Assembly: GCA_017937065.1 (NCBI GenBank) | Contig: JAGBEI010000028.1 | Location: forward strand, 1 to 64,000 | Length of the DNA stretch: 64,000 nucleotides | Source: Clostridia bacterium | GTDB taxonomy: Bacteria > Bacillota > Clostridia > Oscillospirales > QAKW01 | Direction of reading: 5' to 3' | Part shown: one piece after another, positions 15,520 through 24,690 of the stretch | Numbering within the stretch: position 1 is the stretch's first letter | Layout: the number at the start of each line of letters is the position of its first letter | The notes under the pieces: generated by a model | What the model was told of the DNA's origin: nothing | Seen by the model: only the letters and a program-made list of their open reading frames with translations | The model's database searches: none | Program-made: the position numbers and the translations under genes

Positions 15520-17943
15520 ATGTCAGAAAAAATTGATATATACGAAACCAAAAATCCGCTCAGACTGTACCCGCTGCTTGCCACACGCGGACTTGTAGTT
15601 ATGCCGGACATTAAGGTCAGCTTTGACGTCGGCAGAAAAAGCTCGATAAAAGCGATTGAGACCGCTATGCACAACGGCCGTATGCTTGTCCTGTCCTCTC
15701 AGAAGGATATTTCGGAGGATGAGCCTGCGTCGGATAATGTGTTTGACATAGGTACTCTTGTCAAGGTTAAACAGGTGGTAAAAGTAAACGAGGACAGTCT
15801 GCGTGTTCTTGTAAAGGGTGTAGCCCGTGTTCAGCTGACGCAGATTTACAGTGACAGAGGTCATCTCAATACATATGCCATGCGCCTTGACGAACTTCCC
15901 GGTACGGTTGTCAGTGTAGAGCAGAAAGCGTCGCTGCGTATGCTCAAGGAGCTTTTTGAGGAGTACAGCGAGTATATTCCGAAGCCCGGAGAGGACGTGT
16001 TCGCTTCCGTTGTTGCGGAAAATGACCTCGGCGTGCTGTCGGATATCATAGCCGGCAATACGTATATGGGCTATGATATAAAGCAAAAGCTGCTGGAAAT
16101 GATAAACCCGTATGAGCGCGCGGCATTTCTCATCGACAGCTTGCAGTCGGAAATCGAAGTCCTTAAAATGGAGCGTGAGATTGCCCTTCGCGTAAAAGAA
16201 CAGATTGACAGTAATCAGCGTGAGTATTATCTCAAGGAGCAGTTAAAGGCGATTCGCAGCGAGCTGGGTGAGGATGAGCAGTATGACGATTCCCTCGGCG
16301 ATTACAGCAATAAAATAGAAGCGCTGAACGCCTCTGAGGAAATAAAGGAAAAGCTTTATAAGGAGCTGGAACGGCTGAGCAAAATGCCGCCGATGTCGCA
16401 CGAGGGCTCGGTTATTGAGGCATATCTTGACACTGTGCTGGATATGCCGTTTGGCGTAAAGACTCAGCTTAATACCGATTTGGCGCTTGCCGAAAAGGTG
16501 TTGAATAAAGACCATTACGGCATGGAAAAGGTCAAGCGCCTTGTGCTGGAGCATCTTGCGGTGCGCGCTCTGAGCGGGGACAGAGGACAGATTCTGTGCC
16601 TTGTCGGCCCGCCAGGAGTGGGTAAAACATCCGTCGCAAGGAGCATTGCAAAGGCTATGAACAGAGCTTATGCCCGCATCGCATTGGGCGGCGTGCGCGA
16701 CGAGGCGGAAATACGCGGTCACCGACGCACATATATAGGCTCTATGCCGGGAAGAATTGCCGCTGCAGTGCGTAAGGCGGGAAGCATGAATCCGCTGCTG
16801 CTTCTTGACGAAATAGACAAGCTTTGCTCCGACTTTCACGGCGACCCTGCCAGTGCGCTGCTGGAGGTGCTTGACGGCGAGCAGAACGTAAACTTTGAAG
16901 ACCATTATCTTGATATACCGCTTGATTTGTCCGACGTATTTTTTATAGCGACGGCAAATACTCTCGATACCATTCCGCGCCCGCTTTTGGACCGTATGGA
17001 TATTGTTGAGATTTCAAGCTATCTCGACACCGAGAAAACAAGCATTGCCGAAAAGTTTCTTATACCGAAGCAGCTTAAGGCGGCGGGACTTAAGGCGTCA
17101 CAGGTTCGCTTTGACAAGACTGCGGTGCCGGAGATAATTTCGTGCTATACAAGAGAATCGGGCGTGCGCGAGCTTGAGCGTAAAATCTCTGAAATTATGC
17201 GCCGCGCCGCGCGCATAATCGTATCGGGAGAGAGTAAATCGGTGCGTATCAGCGCTAAAAATATAGAAAAATTTCTCGGTACGCGCAAATTCCGCGATGA
17301 ACCGCTTTACGAGGACGGAATGATAGGTGTTGTAAACGGGCTTGCCTGGACAAGTGTCGGCGGCGAGCTTTTAAATGTTGAGGTTTCGGTGCTGGAGGGC
17401 AGCGGAAAAATCGACTGCACCGGCAGCTTGGGAGACGTGATGAAGGAGAGTGTGCGCGCGGCGGTGTCCTATATCCGCTCGGTCGCATCTATCTATGATA
17501 TTGACGCGGATTTTTATAAAAACCGCGATATACACGTGCATTTTCCGGAGGGTGCCGTGCCAAAGGACGGACCTTCCGCAGGTATTGCCATTGCAACGGC
17601 TTTAGCGTCGGCGCTCAGTCTCACTCCTGTGAAAAATACCGTTGCAATGACGGGTGAAATTACGCTTACGGGCAGAGTGCTTCCGATAGGAGGCTTGAAG
17701 GAAAAGACTATGGCGGCGTATAAAAACGGCGTGACAACCGTGATTATTCCTCACGGTAACCTGCCCGACCTTAAAGAAATAGATAAAACGGTTTATGAAA
17801 ATATAAACTTTGTTGCGGTCAAAAAAGTGGATGAGGTCTTCCGCACGGCTCTTGAAACCGTTGCCAAGTCCTCCCGCGGGAGCCTTCCTGTTACCGAAAG
17901 CACGGTCGGCGCAAAGACCAAGCCCGCGGCGGTGCTTAACTGA
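15520..17943 (+). CDS. lon: ATP-dependent protease Lon
   Basis: 807 aa, full length for LonA. Domain order is an N-terminal substrate-binding domain (about 10-205), a coiled segment, an AAA+ module with Walker [10 protein letters not shown] and Walker [11 protein letters not shown], and a C-terminal serine protease domain with the Ser in [15 protein letters not shown] and the catalytic Lys in [15 protein letters not shown]. It degrades misfolded and regulatory proteins in the cytosol. engB follows 11 bases after the stop, the frequent lon-engB operon of Firmicutes. Confidence 0.97.
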   Translation: MSEKIDIYETKNPLRLYPLLATRGLVVMPDIKVSFDVGRKSSIKAIETAMHNGRMLVLSSQKDISEDEPASDNVFDIGTLVKVKQVVKVNEDSLRVLVKGVARVQLTQIYSDRGHLNTYAMRLDELPGTVVSVEQKASLRMLKELFEEYSEYIPKPGEDVFASVVAENDLGVLSDIIAGNTYMGYDIKQKLLEMINPYERAAFLIDSLQSEIEVLKMEREIALRVKEQIDSNQREYYLKEQLKAIRSELGEDEQYDDSLGDYSNKIEALNASEEIKEKLYKELERLSKMPPMSHEGSVIEAYLDTVLDMPFGVKTQLNTDLALAEKVLNKDHYGMEKVKRLVLEHLAVRALSGDRGQILCLVGPPGVGKTSVARSIAKAMNRAYARIALGGVRDEAEIRGHRRTYIGSMPGRIAAAVRKAGSMNPLLLLDEIDKLCSDFHGDPASALLEVLDGEQNVNFEDHYLDIPLDLSDVFFIATANTLDTIPRPLLDRMDIVEISSYLDTEKTSIAEKFLIPKQLKAAGLKASQVRFDKTAVPEIISCYTRESGVRELERKISEIMRRAARIIVSGESKSVRISAKNIEKFLGTRKFRDEPLYEDGMIGVVNGLAWTSVGGELLNVEVSVLEGSGKIDCTGSLGDVMKESVRAAVSYIRSVASIYDIDADFYKNRDIHVHFPEGAVPKDGPSAGIAIATALASALSLTPVKNTVAMTGEITLTGRVLPIGGLKEKTMAAYKNGVTTVIIPHGNLPDLKEIDKTVYENINFVAVKKVDEVFRTALETVAKSSRGSLPVTESTVGAKTKPAAVLN

Positions 17944-17954
17944 AAGAGGTGCTT

Positions 17955-18539
17955 ATGGAGCTTAACTTGAATAATGTGTCTTTGAAAATCTCCGCCGTTA
18001 AAAAATCGCAGTTTTTAAGCGACCTTCCGCAGATTGTTTTCTGCGGCCGCTCAAATGTCGGCAAGAGCTCTATGATTAACCGCCTGCTTAACAGAAAATC
18101 GCTTGCACGCACATCTGCAAAGCCGGGAAAGACGGCTACAATAAATTTTTACGATATTGACGGGAAGGCGTACTTTGTTGATCTTCCCGGCTACGGGTAT
18201 GCCAAGGTATCTTACGAGGAAAAACGCAGATGGTCGATTTTTATGGAGGACTATTTCCGTTTTAACTGTGACAAGCGGCTTGCAGTCTCGGTTGTCGATC
18301 TGCGTCACGACGTATCTGACCTTGATATAGATATGGGCAGATATCTCTATGACGCCGGCATACCGTTTGTCGTTGCCGCGACAAAGGCGGACAAGCTTTC
18401 AAAAACCGCCGTACAGAAAAATCTTGAACAGCTGCGTCGGGTGTACGATTTTGAAAACGCGGTTGTTATTGCGTTTTCATCACAGACCGGTCAGGGAAGA
18501 GAGGAAATACTGTCGCATATAGAAGCGGCGCTTTCTTGA
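17955..18539 (+). CDS. engB: ribosome biogenesis GTP-binding protein EngB/YsxC
   Basis: 194 aa from the ATG at 17955 (GAAAGAGG 5 bases upstream; the GTG at 17949 overlaps that site). G motifs are G1 GRSNVGKSS, G3 DLPGYG and G4 TKADK. It is a GTPase needed for late 50S subunit assembly. It lies directly downstream of lon. Confidence 0.95.
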   Translation: MELNLNNVSLKISAVKKSQFLSDLPQIVFCGRSNVGKSSMINRLLNRKSLARTSAKPGKTATINFYDIDGKAYFVDLPGYGYAKVSYEEKRRWSIFMEDYFRFNCDKRLAVSVVDLRHDVSDLDIDMGRYLYDAGIPFVVAATKADKLSKTAVQKNLEQLRRVYDFENAVVIAFSSQTGQGREEILSHIEAALS

Positions 18540-18552
18540 ATTCGTTTTCGGG

Positions 18553-18580
18553 TTTACAGTCATTAAATACAGTCGATAAT
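18553..18580 (+). promoter_or_regulatory. possible promoter before the M50 protease
   Basis: TTTACA (18553-18558), 16 bases, GATAAT (18575-18580), 25 bases before the ATG. Moderate match in the only gap between engB and the following block. Confidence 0.4.
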
Positions 18581-18605
18581 TAAAACACCGTAATAAGGAT
18601 TAAAC

Positions 18606-19316
18606 ATGGATATATTTACAAATTTAGGACATACGTTACTTGCATATCTGAAGGATGCGCTTTATATTGTGCCTGTCGTTTTTATCTCTCTTACCTTTCA
18701 TGAATGTGCGCACGGATATGCGGCTTATAAGCTGGGAGACCCCACCGCAAAGGAGGCGGGCAGGCTGACGCTCAATCCTCTCAAGCATATCGACCCTTTG
18801 GGACTGCTTATGATGATAATTATTCATTTCGGCTGGGCAAAGCCTGTCCCCGTAAATCCGTTGTATTTCAAGGAACCGAAAAAGGGCATGATGGTGACTG
18901 CCGCCGCCGGACCTGTTTCCAATCTTATCTTGGCGGTAGCAAGCTCGTTTTTTGCGGTATTTTTTAACTATGCTTATAACTACTCTTATTTTAATGAGAT
19001 TTTGTCCAATGTTTTGCTTGTCGCGGCGATATTCTTTTACTATATGACGATAATCAATCTCGGTCTTGCCGTATTTAATCTTATACCTGTGTATCCTTTG
19101 GACGGCTCGCGGATTTTAGGCTTTTTTATGCCTGATAAATTTAATGATTTTATCCGCCGCTACGGACAGTATTTTTATATTGCCTTTTTTGTGCTGATAA
19201 TAACAACCGACTTTATTTCCCGGGCTGTCGGCACAGTACAGGGCACTTTGTTTGAGGGTCTTACCATTGTCTGGAATGTACCTGCAAGGTTTTTGGCAAG
19301 ACTGCTTTTTTCATAG
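18606..19316 (+). CDS. site-2-protease-family (M50) membrane metalloprotease
   Basis: 236 aa, all-membrane protein. The zinc motif HECAH in SLTFHECAHGYAAYKLGD and the third ligand in NLIPVYPLDGSRIL identify an M50 protease of the compact group without a PDZ domain. It probably cleaves membrane substrates within the bilayer; the target is unknown. It is placed immediately before scpA, a common firmicute arrangement (YwhC-like). Confidence 0.88.
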   Translation: MDIFTNLGHTLLAYLKDALYIVPVVFISLTFHECAHGYAAYKLGDPTAKEAGRLTLNPLKHIDPLGLLMMIIIHFGWAKPVPVNPLYFKEPKKGMMVTAAAGPVSNLILAVASSFFAVFFNYAYNYSYFNEILSNVLLVAAIFFYYMTIINLGLAVFNLIPVYPLDGSRILGFFMPDKFNDFIRRYGQYFYIAFFVLIITTDFISRAVGTVQGTLFEGLTIVWNVPARFLARLLFS

Positions 19317-19334
19317 GGGGGATAACGGTTTGTT

Positions 19335-20063
19335 ATGGAACGTCCCGTATTCAAGCTTGAGGTTTTTGACGGTCCGCTTGACCTTTTGCTGCATCTGATA
19401 TCCAAAAATAAAGTGTCGATTTACGACATTCCCATTTCGCTTATTTTAGAGCAGTATATGGAGTATATCGACGACCTGAAAAAAATGGATCTTGAGGTTT
19501 CCAGCGAGTTTATCGAAATGGCTGCAAATCTTATGTATATAAAATCAAAGATGCTGCTGCCAAAGCCGCCCGAGGAAGAGGAAGACCCGCGCGAGCAGCT
19601 TGCGCGCTCGCTTGCCGAGTATAAGCGCTATAAAGAGGTTCTGCCGAAGCTGCGTGCGCTTGACGAAGCTGCCGGAGTTAAATACACCCGCCGCATGATG
19701 ACGGTGGAATTTGATAAAAAGCATACAAGGGTGTATGATATATCCAAGCTGGAGGAGGCGTATCTGAATGCCTCGCGGCGTTTTGAATATATTAATACGT
19801 CGCCGATAAAAAATTTCAAGGGTATTGTCGGCAGACAGATAGCCTCTGTCAAGACTAAGATATTTACTGTGCTGCGTATGCTGACGCGCGGCAGACATGT
19901 GAGTTTTAAGTCGCTGTTTACAGCTTCAAAATCGCGCTCGGATATTGTTGCGACCTTTCTTGCGGTGCTGGAGCTTACAAAAAACGAGCGCATTACCGTA
20001 AATGACAGCGGCAGTGAAATTTATATTGATGTTAGCGAGAGGAAAAACACAGATGGAATTTAA
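19335..20063 (+). CDS. scpA: segregation and condensation protein A
   Basis: 242 aa kleisin. The N-terminal signature FKLEVFDGPLDLLLHLISKN is clear and a C-terminal winged-helix region follows. ScpA bridges SMC heads in the condensin that organises chromosomes. A G-rich ribosome site (GGGGGGATAACGG) precedes the ATG. The end overlaps scpB by 11 bases, indicating coupled translation. Confidence 0.95.
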   Translation: MERPVFKLEVFDGPLDLLLHLISKNKVSIYDIPISLILEQYMEYIDDLKKMDLEVSSEFIEMAANLMYIKSKMLLPKPPEEEEDPREQLARSLAEYKRYKEVLPKLRALDEAAGVKYTRRMMTVEFDKKHTRVYDISKLEEAYLNASRRFEYINTSPIKNFKGIVGRQIASVKTKIFTVLRMLTRGRHVSFKSLFTASKSRSDIVATFLAVLELTKNERITVNDSGSEIYIDVSERKNTDGI

Positions 20064-20631
20064 TTATATGACGGGCGCTCTGGAGGCGATACTGTTTGCA
20101 AGCGGTGAGCCTATCGAGCGGGAAAAGCTCGCACAGACGCTTGAGACAGACGTGCGTACGCTTGACGCCGCCGTTGACGGGCTGAACGAGTATTATTCCG
20201 ATAATCAGCGCGGCTTTGAGATTTTAAAGCTGGACACATGCTTTCAAATGACAACCCGCGCATTTTACGGAGAAATTACACGGCGGGCACTGGATCATCG
20301 GCGCAATACTCCGCTGTCAAACGCCGCGATGGAAATTCTTGCGGTTATAGCATATAATCAGCCTGTCACAAAGGGATATATTGAGCAGATTCGCGGCGTG
20401 GACTGCTTTTACGGTATAAATTCGCTGATTGAAAAGGGACTTGTTGAGGAACGCGGCAGACTGGACGCGCCGGGACGTCCTCATCTGTACGGCACAACGG
20501 CTGATTTCCTGCGCTGCTTCGGGTTGGAGTCTTTAGATGATTTGCCCCGGCTTTCCGGAATAGAACTGCCGGAGGGTGAGCAGGCGTCTGCGGCAGTGCC
20601 GGACGATGCGCAGCAGGTGCTTCCCATATGA
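20053..20631 (+). CDS. scpB: segregation and condensation protein B
   Basis: 192 aa from the ATG at 20053 inside the scpA end (GAGAGG upstream); the in-frame extension to 20002 is not needed. Winged-helix protein of the SMC-ScpAB complex: MTGALEAILFASGEPI, the central AVIAYNQPVTKGYIEQIRGV and GRPHLYGTT are family signatures. The last 25 residues are an acidic/Ala-rich tail. Confidence 0.94.
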   Translation: MEFNYMTGALEAILFASGEPIEREKLAQTLETDVRTLDAAVDGLNEYYSDNQRGFEILKLDTCFQMTTRAFYGEITRRALDHRRNTPLSNAAMEILAVIAYNQPVTKGYIEQIRGVDCFYGINSLIEKGLVEERGRLDAPGRPHLYGTTADFLRCFGLESLDDLPRLSGIELPEGEQASAAVPDDAQQVLPI

Positions 20632-21203
20632 TGTGGTGGTGGCTTTTGCCCGCGTTTATAGTACTGCTGCTTTTTTGTCCTGTCTATCTGTACGGCTATT
20701 ACGACGGTGAGTTTCGCATTGCCGTCAGGTTTTTATTTGTGAAATTTCGTATACCGCTCAATAAGTCAAAATCGGATAAAAAATCACGTAAATCAAAAAA
20801 GACCTCTAAATCCGAAAAAAAGCAAAAAAACCGTAAAATTAAAACAGACGGCGGCGGTTTTTTGACTCAGCTTAATAATTTTAAGGATATGCTGATATCG
20901 GCAAGAACACATATTCTGAAAGCGTTTCGCATAAAGCGCTTTAAGGCTGATATTACCGTGGCGTCCGATGACCCGTGCGCGACCGCGCTGCTTTTCGGCG
21001 GTGTAAACGCCGCGGCACATATTATCGTTTCGGTGGTGGACGCTCTGATTACGGTTGATAAACGGGATATCAATATCAGCGCGGATTACGGCTCGGATAA
21101 AACAGAGGTTTATGTTGACGTCATATTCAGGACGTTTTTGTATAAATTGCTTATCGGCTTGATATTATTTGCAATAGATGGTACAATAAAATCAAAGGAA
21201 TAA
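20628..21203 (+). CDS. DUF2953 domain protein
   Basis: 191 aa, overlapping the scpB stop by 4 bases. One N-terminal membrane helix (WWWLLPAFIVLLLFCPVYLYG) is followed by a strongly basic Lys/Ser run (about residues 45-75) and a conserved core with DPCATALLFGGVNAA. DUF2953 proteins are found in spore-formers, next to gerW (ytfJ), as here. Function unknown; a sporulation or germination role is inferred only from position. Confidence 0.85.
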   Translation: MMWWWLLPAFIVLLLFCPVYLYGYYDGEFRIAVRFLFVKFRIPLNKSKSDKKSRKSKKTSKSEKKQKNRKIKTDGGGFLTQLNNFKDMLISARTHILKAFRIKRFKADITVASDDPCATALLFGGVNAAAHIIVSVVDALITVDKRDINISADYGSDKTEVYVDVIFRTFLYKLLIGLILFAIDGTIKSKE

Positions 21204-21216
21204 AAGGAGAATTAAA

Positions 21217-21609
21217 ATGGCAGAGCATGTAGAGCAGGTTTTGAATAATGCGATTGACGGTCTGAAAAAAATGATAGATGTTGACAGCGTTGTCGGCAAT
21301 CCGATAAATATTTCGGACAGTACAACCGTAATTCCCGTGTCAAAGGTGTCGATGGGCTTTGTTTCGGGCGGCTCAAGCTTCGGCAAAGCTCCGGTGTCGG
21401 ATAACTTCGGCGGCGGTGCCGGCGGAGGAATTAAGATTTCCCCCGTCGCATTTCTTGTTATAACAGACGGAAACGTGCGTCTTGTAAACGTCACCGATAC
21501 TCCCGACCAGACCGATAAAATATTTACTAAAATTCCCGAGCTTATCGATCAGATTAGCGCGCTTATATCAAAGAAAAAAGAGGAAAAAAACGACAGCGCT
21601 CAATTATAG
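21217..21609 (+). CDS. gerW: GerW/YtfJ-family spore protein
   Basis: 130 aa. The family pattern is visible: GNPI..SDSTTVIPVSKVSMGFVSGG, a glycine-rich FGGGAGGGIKISPVAFLVI, and a charged C-terminal tail. GerW family proteins are spore components required for normal germination. It lies 13 bases after the DUF2953 gene (AAAAGGAG site) and before a DacF-type carboxypeptidase. Confidence 0.92.
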   Translation: MAEHVEQVLNNAIDGLKKMIDVDSVVGNPINISDSTTVIPVSKVSMGFVSGGSSFGKAPVSDNFGGGAGGGIKISPVAFLVITDGNVRLVNVTDTPDQTDKIFTKIPELIDQISALISKKKEEKNDSAQL

Positions 21610-21629
21610 ATAATTATGAATAACTTGAG

Positions 21630-21660
21630 CCACCTGCCAATACAATAAATTGACAGGTGG
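21630..21660 (+). promoter_or_regulatory. hairpin covering the dacF ribosome-binding site
   Basis: CCACCTG (21630-21636) pairs with CAGGTGG (21654-21660); inside it CAAT pairs with ATTG, leaving a 7-base loop. The 3' arm contains AGGTGG, the only Shine-Dalgarno-like sequence before the dacF GTG start at 21667. It could limit dacF translation or be a weak terminator (only TTTAC follows). Confidence 0.5.
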
Positions 21661-21666
21661 TTTACG

Positions 21667-22812
21667 GTGATAAAATACATATTTATACGTTGTGTAAGAT
21701 ATACGGTTATTTTTTTGTCAGTTGCGGCGATATCTCTGGGCATTCCTTTCAGCGCCGGTGCGTACAGCGCCCGTTCCATGATTCTGATGGAGGAGTCGAC
21801 TGAGACAATACTTGTTGATATCAACTGCAATAAGGTTCTTCCGATGGCAAGCACTACAAAAATCATGACGGCGCTTGTTGTTCTGGAAAATGCCGACCTT
21901 AATGCAAACGTCGTCATTCCGGCGCAGGCATGCGGTGTAGAGGGCTCATCGATGTATCTTATTGCAGGCGAAACGCTGTCTGTGCGCGATCTGCTTTACG
22001 GCTTGATGCTCACCTCGGGCAACGATGCTGCGGTGGCGCTGGCAATTCATGTGGGCGGCAGTGAACAGCGTTTTGTGGAAATGATGAATGAGCGCGCGGC
22101 GTCGCTGGGTCTGCGTGATACAAACTTTGCAAATCCCTCTGGGCTCCCCGACGACAGTCATCATACAACGGCGCGGGAGCTTGCGATAATCACGGCGCAT
22201 GCTCTTGAAAATGATACATTCAGGGAAATCGTGTCTTCGGAATCGGCAAAGGTGCCGTATAACAACAATCCTAACGGACGTACTCTGAAAAATCATAACA
22301 AGCTGCTTTATATGTATGACAGCGCAATAGGAGTTAAAACGGGTTTTACCAAAAAGGCGGGCAGATGCCTTGTCAGCGCGGCGCAGCGAGACGGTGTTAC
22401 GCTTATCTGTGTTACGCTTAACGACGGTGACGACTGGAACGACCATATGACGGCGTTTGATTACGGTTTCTCAAAGGCGCAAAGACTTAGCCTTGCCGGT
22501 GCAGGCGAAGTCGCGGTTGAGCTTCAGACCCCTGACGGCAAAACCGTTACCGCAGTAAACAAAAACGACATCAGTACGGTTGTGTTTGAGGAAAGCTCCG
22601 TTTCAAGCGTGATAAAGGCGGAAAAATTTGTCTATTCACCTAAAGCTGCAGGAGACGTTGTGGGCAGCGTCAGCTTTTTTGTCAACGGTCAGCAGGTGGG
22701 ACAGGATGAGCTGTGTATTACCGAAGCGATAGAGGCGCCGCCGCAGAGAAAAGAGCTGCTTTTTACGAGAATAATTAATGCCGTAAAGAATTTTTTCAAA
22801 GGATTATTTTAA
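21667..22812 (+). CDS. dacF: D-alanyl-D-alanine carboxypeptidase (DacF type)
   Basis: 381 aa from GTG at 21667. It has an N-terminal signal sequence (about 10-32), then the S11 penicillin-binding domain with SxxK at S62-K65 (ASTTKIM), SGN in LTSGNDAAVAL, and KTG in IGVKTGFTKKAG. A C-terminal beta domain and a terminal amphipathic segment (RIINAVKNFFKGLF) suggest peripheral membrane anchoring. It trims the terminal D-Ala of peptidoglycan pentapeptides. Position behind gerW suggests the sporulation-type DacF, though DacA/B cannot be excluded. Confidence 0.88.
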   Translation: MIKYIFIRCVRYTVIFLSVAAISLGIPFSAGAYSARSMILMEESTETILVDINCNKVLPMASTTKIMTALVVLENADLNANVVIPAQACGVEGSSMYLIAGETLSVRDLLYGLMLTSGNDAAVALAIHVGGSEQRFVEMMNERAASLGLRDTNFANPSGLPDDSHHTTARELAIITAHALENDTFREIVSSESAKVPYNNNPNGRTLKNHNKLLYMYDSAIGVKTGFTKKAGRCLVSAAQRDGVTLICVTLNDGDDWNDHMTAFDYGFSKAQRLSLAGAGEVAVELQTPDGKTVTAVNKNDISTVVFEESSVSSVIKAEKFVYSPKAAGDVVGSVSFFVNGQQVGQDELCITEAIEAPPQRKELLFTRIINAVKNFFKGLF

Positions 22813-22833
22813 AAATAAATAAAGGACAATAAA

Positions 22834-23559
22834 ATGACAGAGTTAATACGACTGCAGAAATTTCTTGCAGACAGCGGAGTCTGCTCGCGCCGTTTTGCCG
22901 AAAAGCTGATAGAAGAGGGACGTGTAACAGTCGGCGGCAAACGCGCGGCTATCGGTGACAAGGTGTCGCCGGATACTACGGGTGTTCGGGTTGACGGACA
23001 GCAGATATTTCCACGAAGAAAAGAAAATTCTTATATAATGCTGTATAAGCCGCGCGGTTATGTTACCACCGCAAAAGACGAGCTGGGACGCAAGTGCGTA
23101 ACAGACCTTGTAAAAAAAGAACGTGCCCGTCTTTATCCTGTCGGCAGACTGGACCGTGACAGCGAGGGTCTGCTTATAATGACCAACGACGGAGAGCTTG
23201 CCAATAAGCTTATGCACCCCAAAAATCACATTCCCAAAACCTATCGTGCGATAGTCAGGGGAAAGGTGAGCGGTGACGCGCTCGGCGCTCTCAGCGGCGG
23301 CGTTTATCTTGCAGAGCTTGATTATACAACCGCTCCGGCAGACGTTGAGCTGCACGAGCAGAAGGAGGACAGAACGGTTTTGCTTATTACAATCTATGAG
23401 GGCAAAAACCGTCAGATTCGCCGTATGTGCGAAGCGCTCGGCTTAGAGGTGCTTCGCCTTAAGCGCGAGCGGATAGGCAGACTTTCCATAGGTACGCTTA
23501 ATTCAGGTCAGTACAGAAAGCTGACTGAAAAGGAAGTTAATTATTTAAAGACGTTGTGA
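22834..23559 (+). CDS. rluB: 23S rRNA pseudouridine synthase, RluB/RsuA family
   Basis: 241 aa. An N-terminal S4 RNA-binding domain (MTELIRLQKFLADSGVCSRR) is followed by the catalytic domain with the Asp motif YPVGRLDRDSEGLLI and KNRQIRRMCEALG. Family members isomerise one uridine in 23S rRNA near the peptidyl-transferase centre (RluB) or in 16S rRNA (RsuA); RluB is the usual firmicute assignment. AAAGGAC lies before the ATG. Confidence 0.9.
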   Translation: MTELIRLQKFLADSGVCSRRFAEKLIEEGRVTVGGKRAAIGDKVSPDTTGVRVDGQQIFPRRKENSYIMLYKPRGYVTTAKDELGRKCVTDLVKKERARLYPVGRLDRDSEGLLIMTNDGELANKLMHPKNHIPKTYRAIVRGKVSGDALGALSGGVYLAELDYTTAPADVELHEQKEDRTVLLITIYEGKNRQIRRMCEALGLEVLRLKRERIGRLSIGTLNSGQYRKLTEKEVNYLKTL

Positions 23560-23569
23560 GGAAAAAAAC

Positions 23570-24181
23570 GTGAAAAGAATTATATCGGCGGCGCTGACAA
23601 TACTGATGATTTCCGTTTGTCTTACAGGCTGTGATATATTGTCGGGCGGTAAAAACAATATCGGAAAGACCGACAATACGATTATAAGCGTATATGCCGC
23701 ACTGAAGGAAAACCTTGCCGAGCGCGGCAAGGAGGGCTATTTGCTTTACGGCGCAAAGCTGCTTGTAAACAGCGAGAATGTCGGCAGCTACACTTATGTA
23801 TACACCGATAAGCGTCCCGATGATATGAAATATTCCGATATCCTCATTGTTGAGGTTAATAACCGCACGGGACGTATTGAAAAGTGCTCCGCGCCCGACT
23901 ATGCCGATTACGGAGCGATGCCGTATGAGCTGATAAGCAATGCAATGCCGCTTGAGCCTAATACTTTTGAGGCGGATTCCGATACCGCTGTCAAAAATGC
24001 AGCCCTTGCGCATCAGGGCAGCGGGTTTGTGTATAATTACGTTGAACTGACCCTTTGCTACAAGGACGGTATGCCGCTTTACGAAATAAACCATATCTCG
24101 CTTGTCAACAACTGTGTTTATCACAGCGTTGTGGACGTTATGTCGGGAGAGGTTATAAATAAATCGGTGGAGGAGCTGTAA
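23570..24181 (+). CDS. putative lipoprotein of unknown function
   Basis: 203 aa from GTG at 23570 (GAGG upstream). There is a type-II signal peptide with lipobox LTGC, Cys21 lipidated. The mature part has no family I recognise; it is mixed alpha/beta with YTYVYTDKRP and EVNNRTGRIEKC segments. It lies 10 bases after rluB and 1 base before a second lipoprotein gene, so the two probably work together at the membrane surface. Confidence 0.65.
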   Translation: MKRIISAALTILMISVCLTGCDILSGGKNNIGKTDNTIISVYAALKENLAERGKEGYLLYGAKLLVNSENVGSYTYVYTDKRPDDMKYSDILIVEVNNRTGRIEKCSAPDYADYGAMPYELISNAMPLEPNTFEADSDTAVKNAALAHQGSGFVYNYVELTLCYKDGMPLYEINHISLVNNCVYHSVVDVMSGEVINKSVEEL

Positions 24182-24182
24182 A

Positions 24183-24635
24183 ATGAAAAAACTGTTTTTT
24201 CCGGCGGTGTCTGTGTTGCTTTGCGCCGTCATGCTTTTCGGATGCGCAGAGAAAACTCGGCCGGCGCTGGATATTAAAAAAGAAAGCGTTACGTCGATAG
24301 AATTTAAAAAAACCTGCTATAAGGAGGACGAGCCGGATTACCGCGAATATGTCTCAAAAACGGTGACTGAGCGGGAGGATTTGGATGCGCTGATAAATTG
24401 GACACAGTCCCTAAGGCTTGAAAAGCAGAGTGCAATCGAGGTGCCGGTTGAGCGTGTTGAGTACGTTATTGTGCTCAAGGGCGTAAAGGAGCACAGACTT
24501 ATTTTCTTGGATGACTACATAGTCTACGATACTGCGGCATTTGTTTATGCAAATCCGTCTCAAAAGGAGCAGGTAAAGGAAAAATATAACCTGCTGAATT
24601 ATGAAGAAAAGGCTGCTGAGCTTGATCTGATGTGA
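24183..24635 (+). CDS. putative small lipoprotein of unknown function
   Basis: 150 aa with lipobox LFGC (Cys21). The mature domain contains SIEFKKTCYKEDEPDY and a region ending EEKAAELDLM; no family recognised. It is tightly coupled to the preceding lipoprotein gene and ends just before a strong terminator. Confidence 0.65.
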   Translation: MKKLFFPAVSVLLCAVMLFGCAEKTRPALDIKKESVTSIEFKKTCYKEDEPDYREYVSKTVTEREDLDALINWTQSLRLEKQSAIEVPVERVEYVIVLKGVKEHRLIFLDDYIVYDTAAFVYANPSQKEQVKEKYNLLNYEEKAAELDLM

Positions 24636-24652
24636 AAAACGATTAGCTGACG

Positions 24653-24677
24653 CGAGCGCTTTTGCGCTCGTTTTTTT
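24653..24677 (+). terminator. terminator after the lipoprotein pair
   Basis: CGAGCGC-TTTT-GCGCTCG followed by seven T residues. A classical strong intrinsic terminator. Confidence 0.92.
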
Positions 24678-24690
24678 AAAGGGGAATGTC

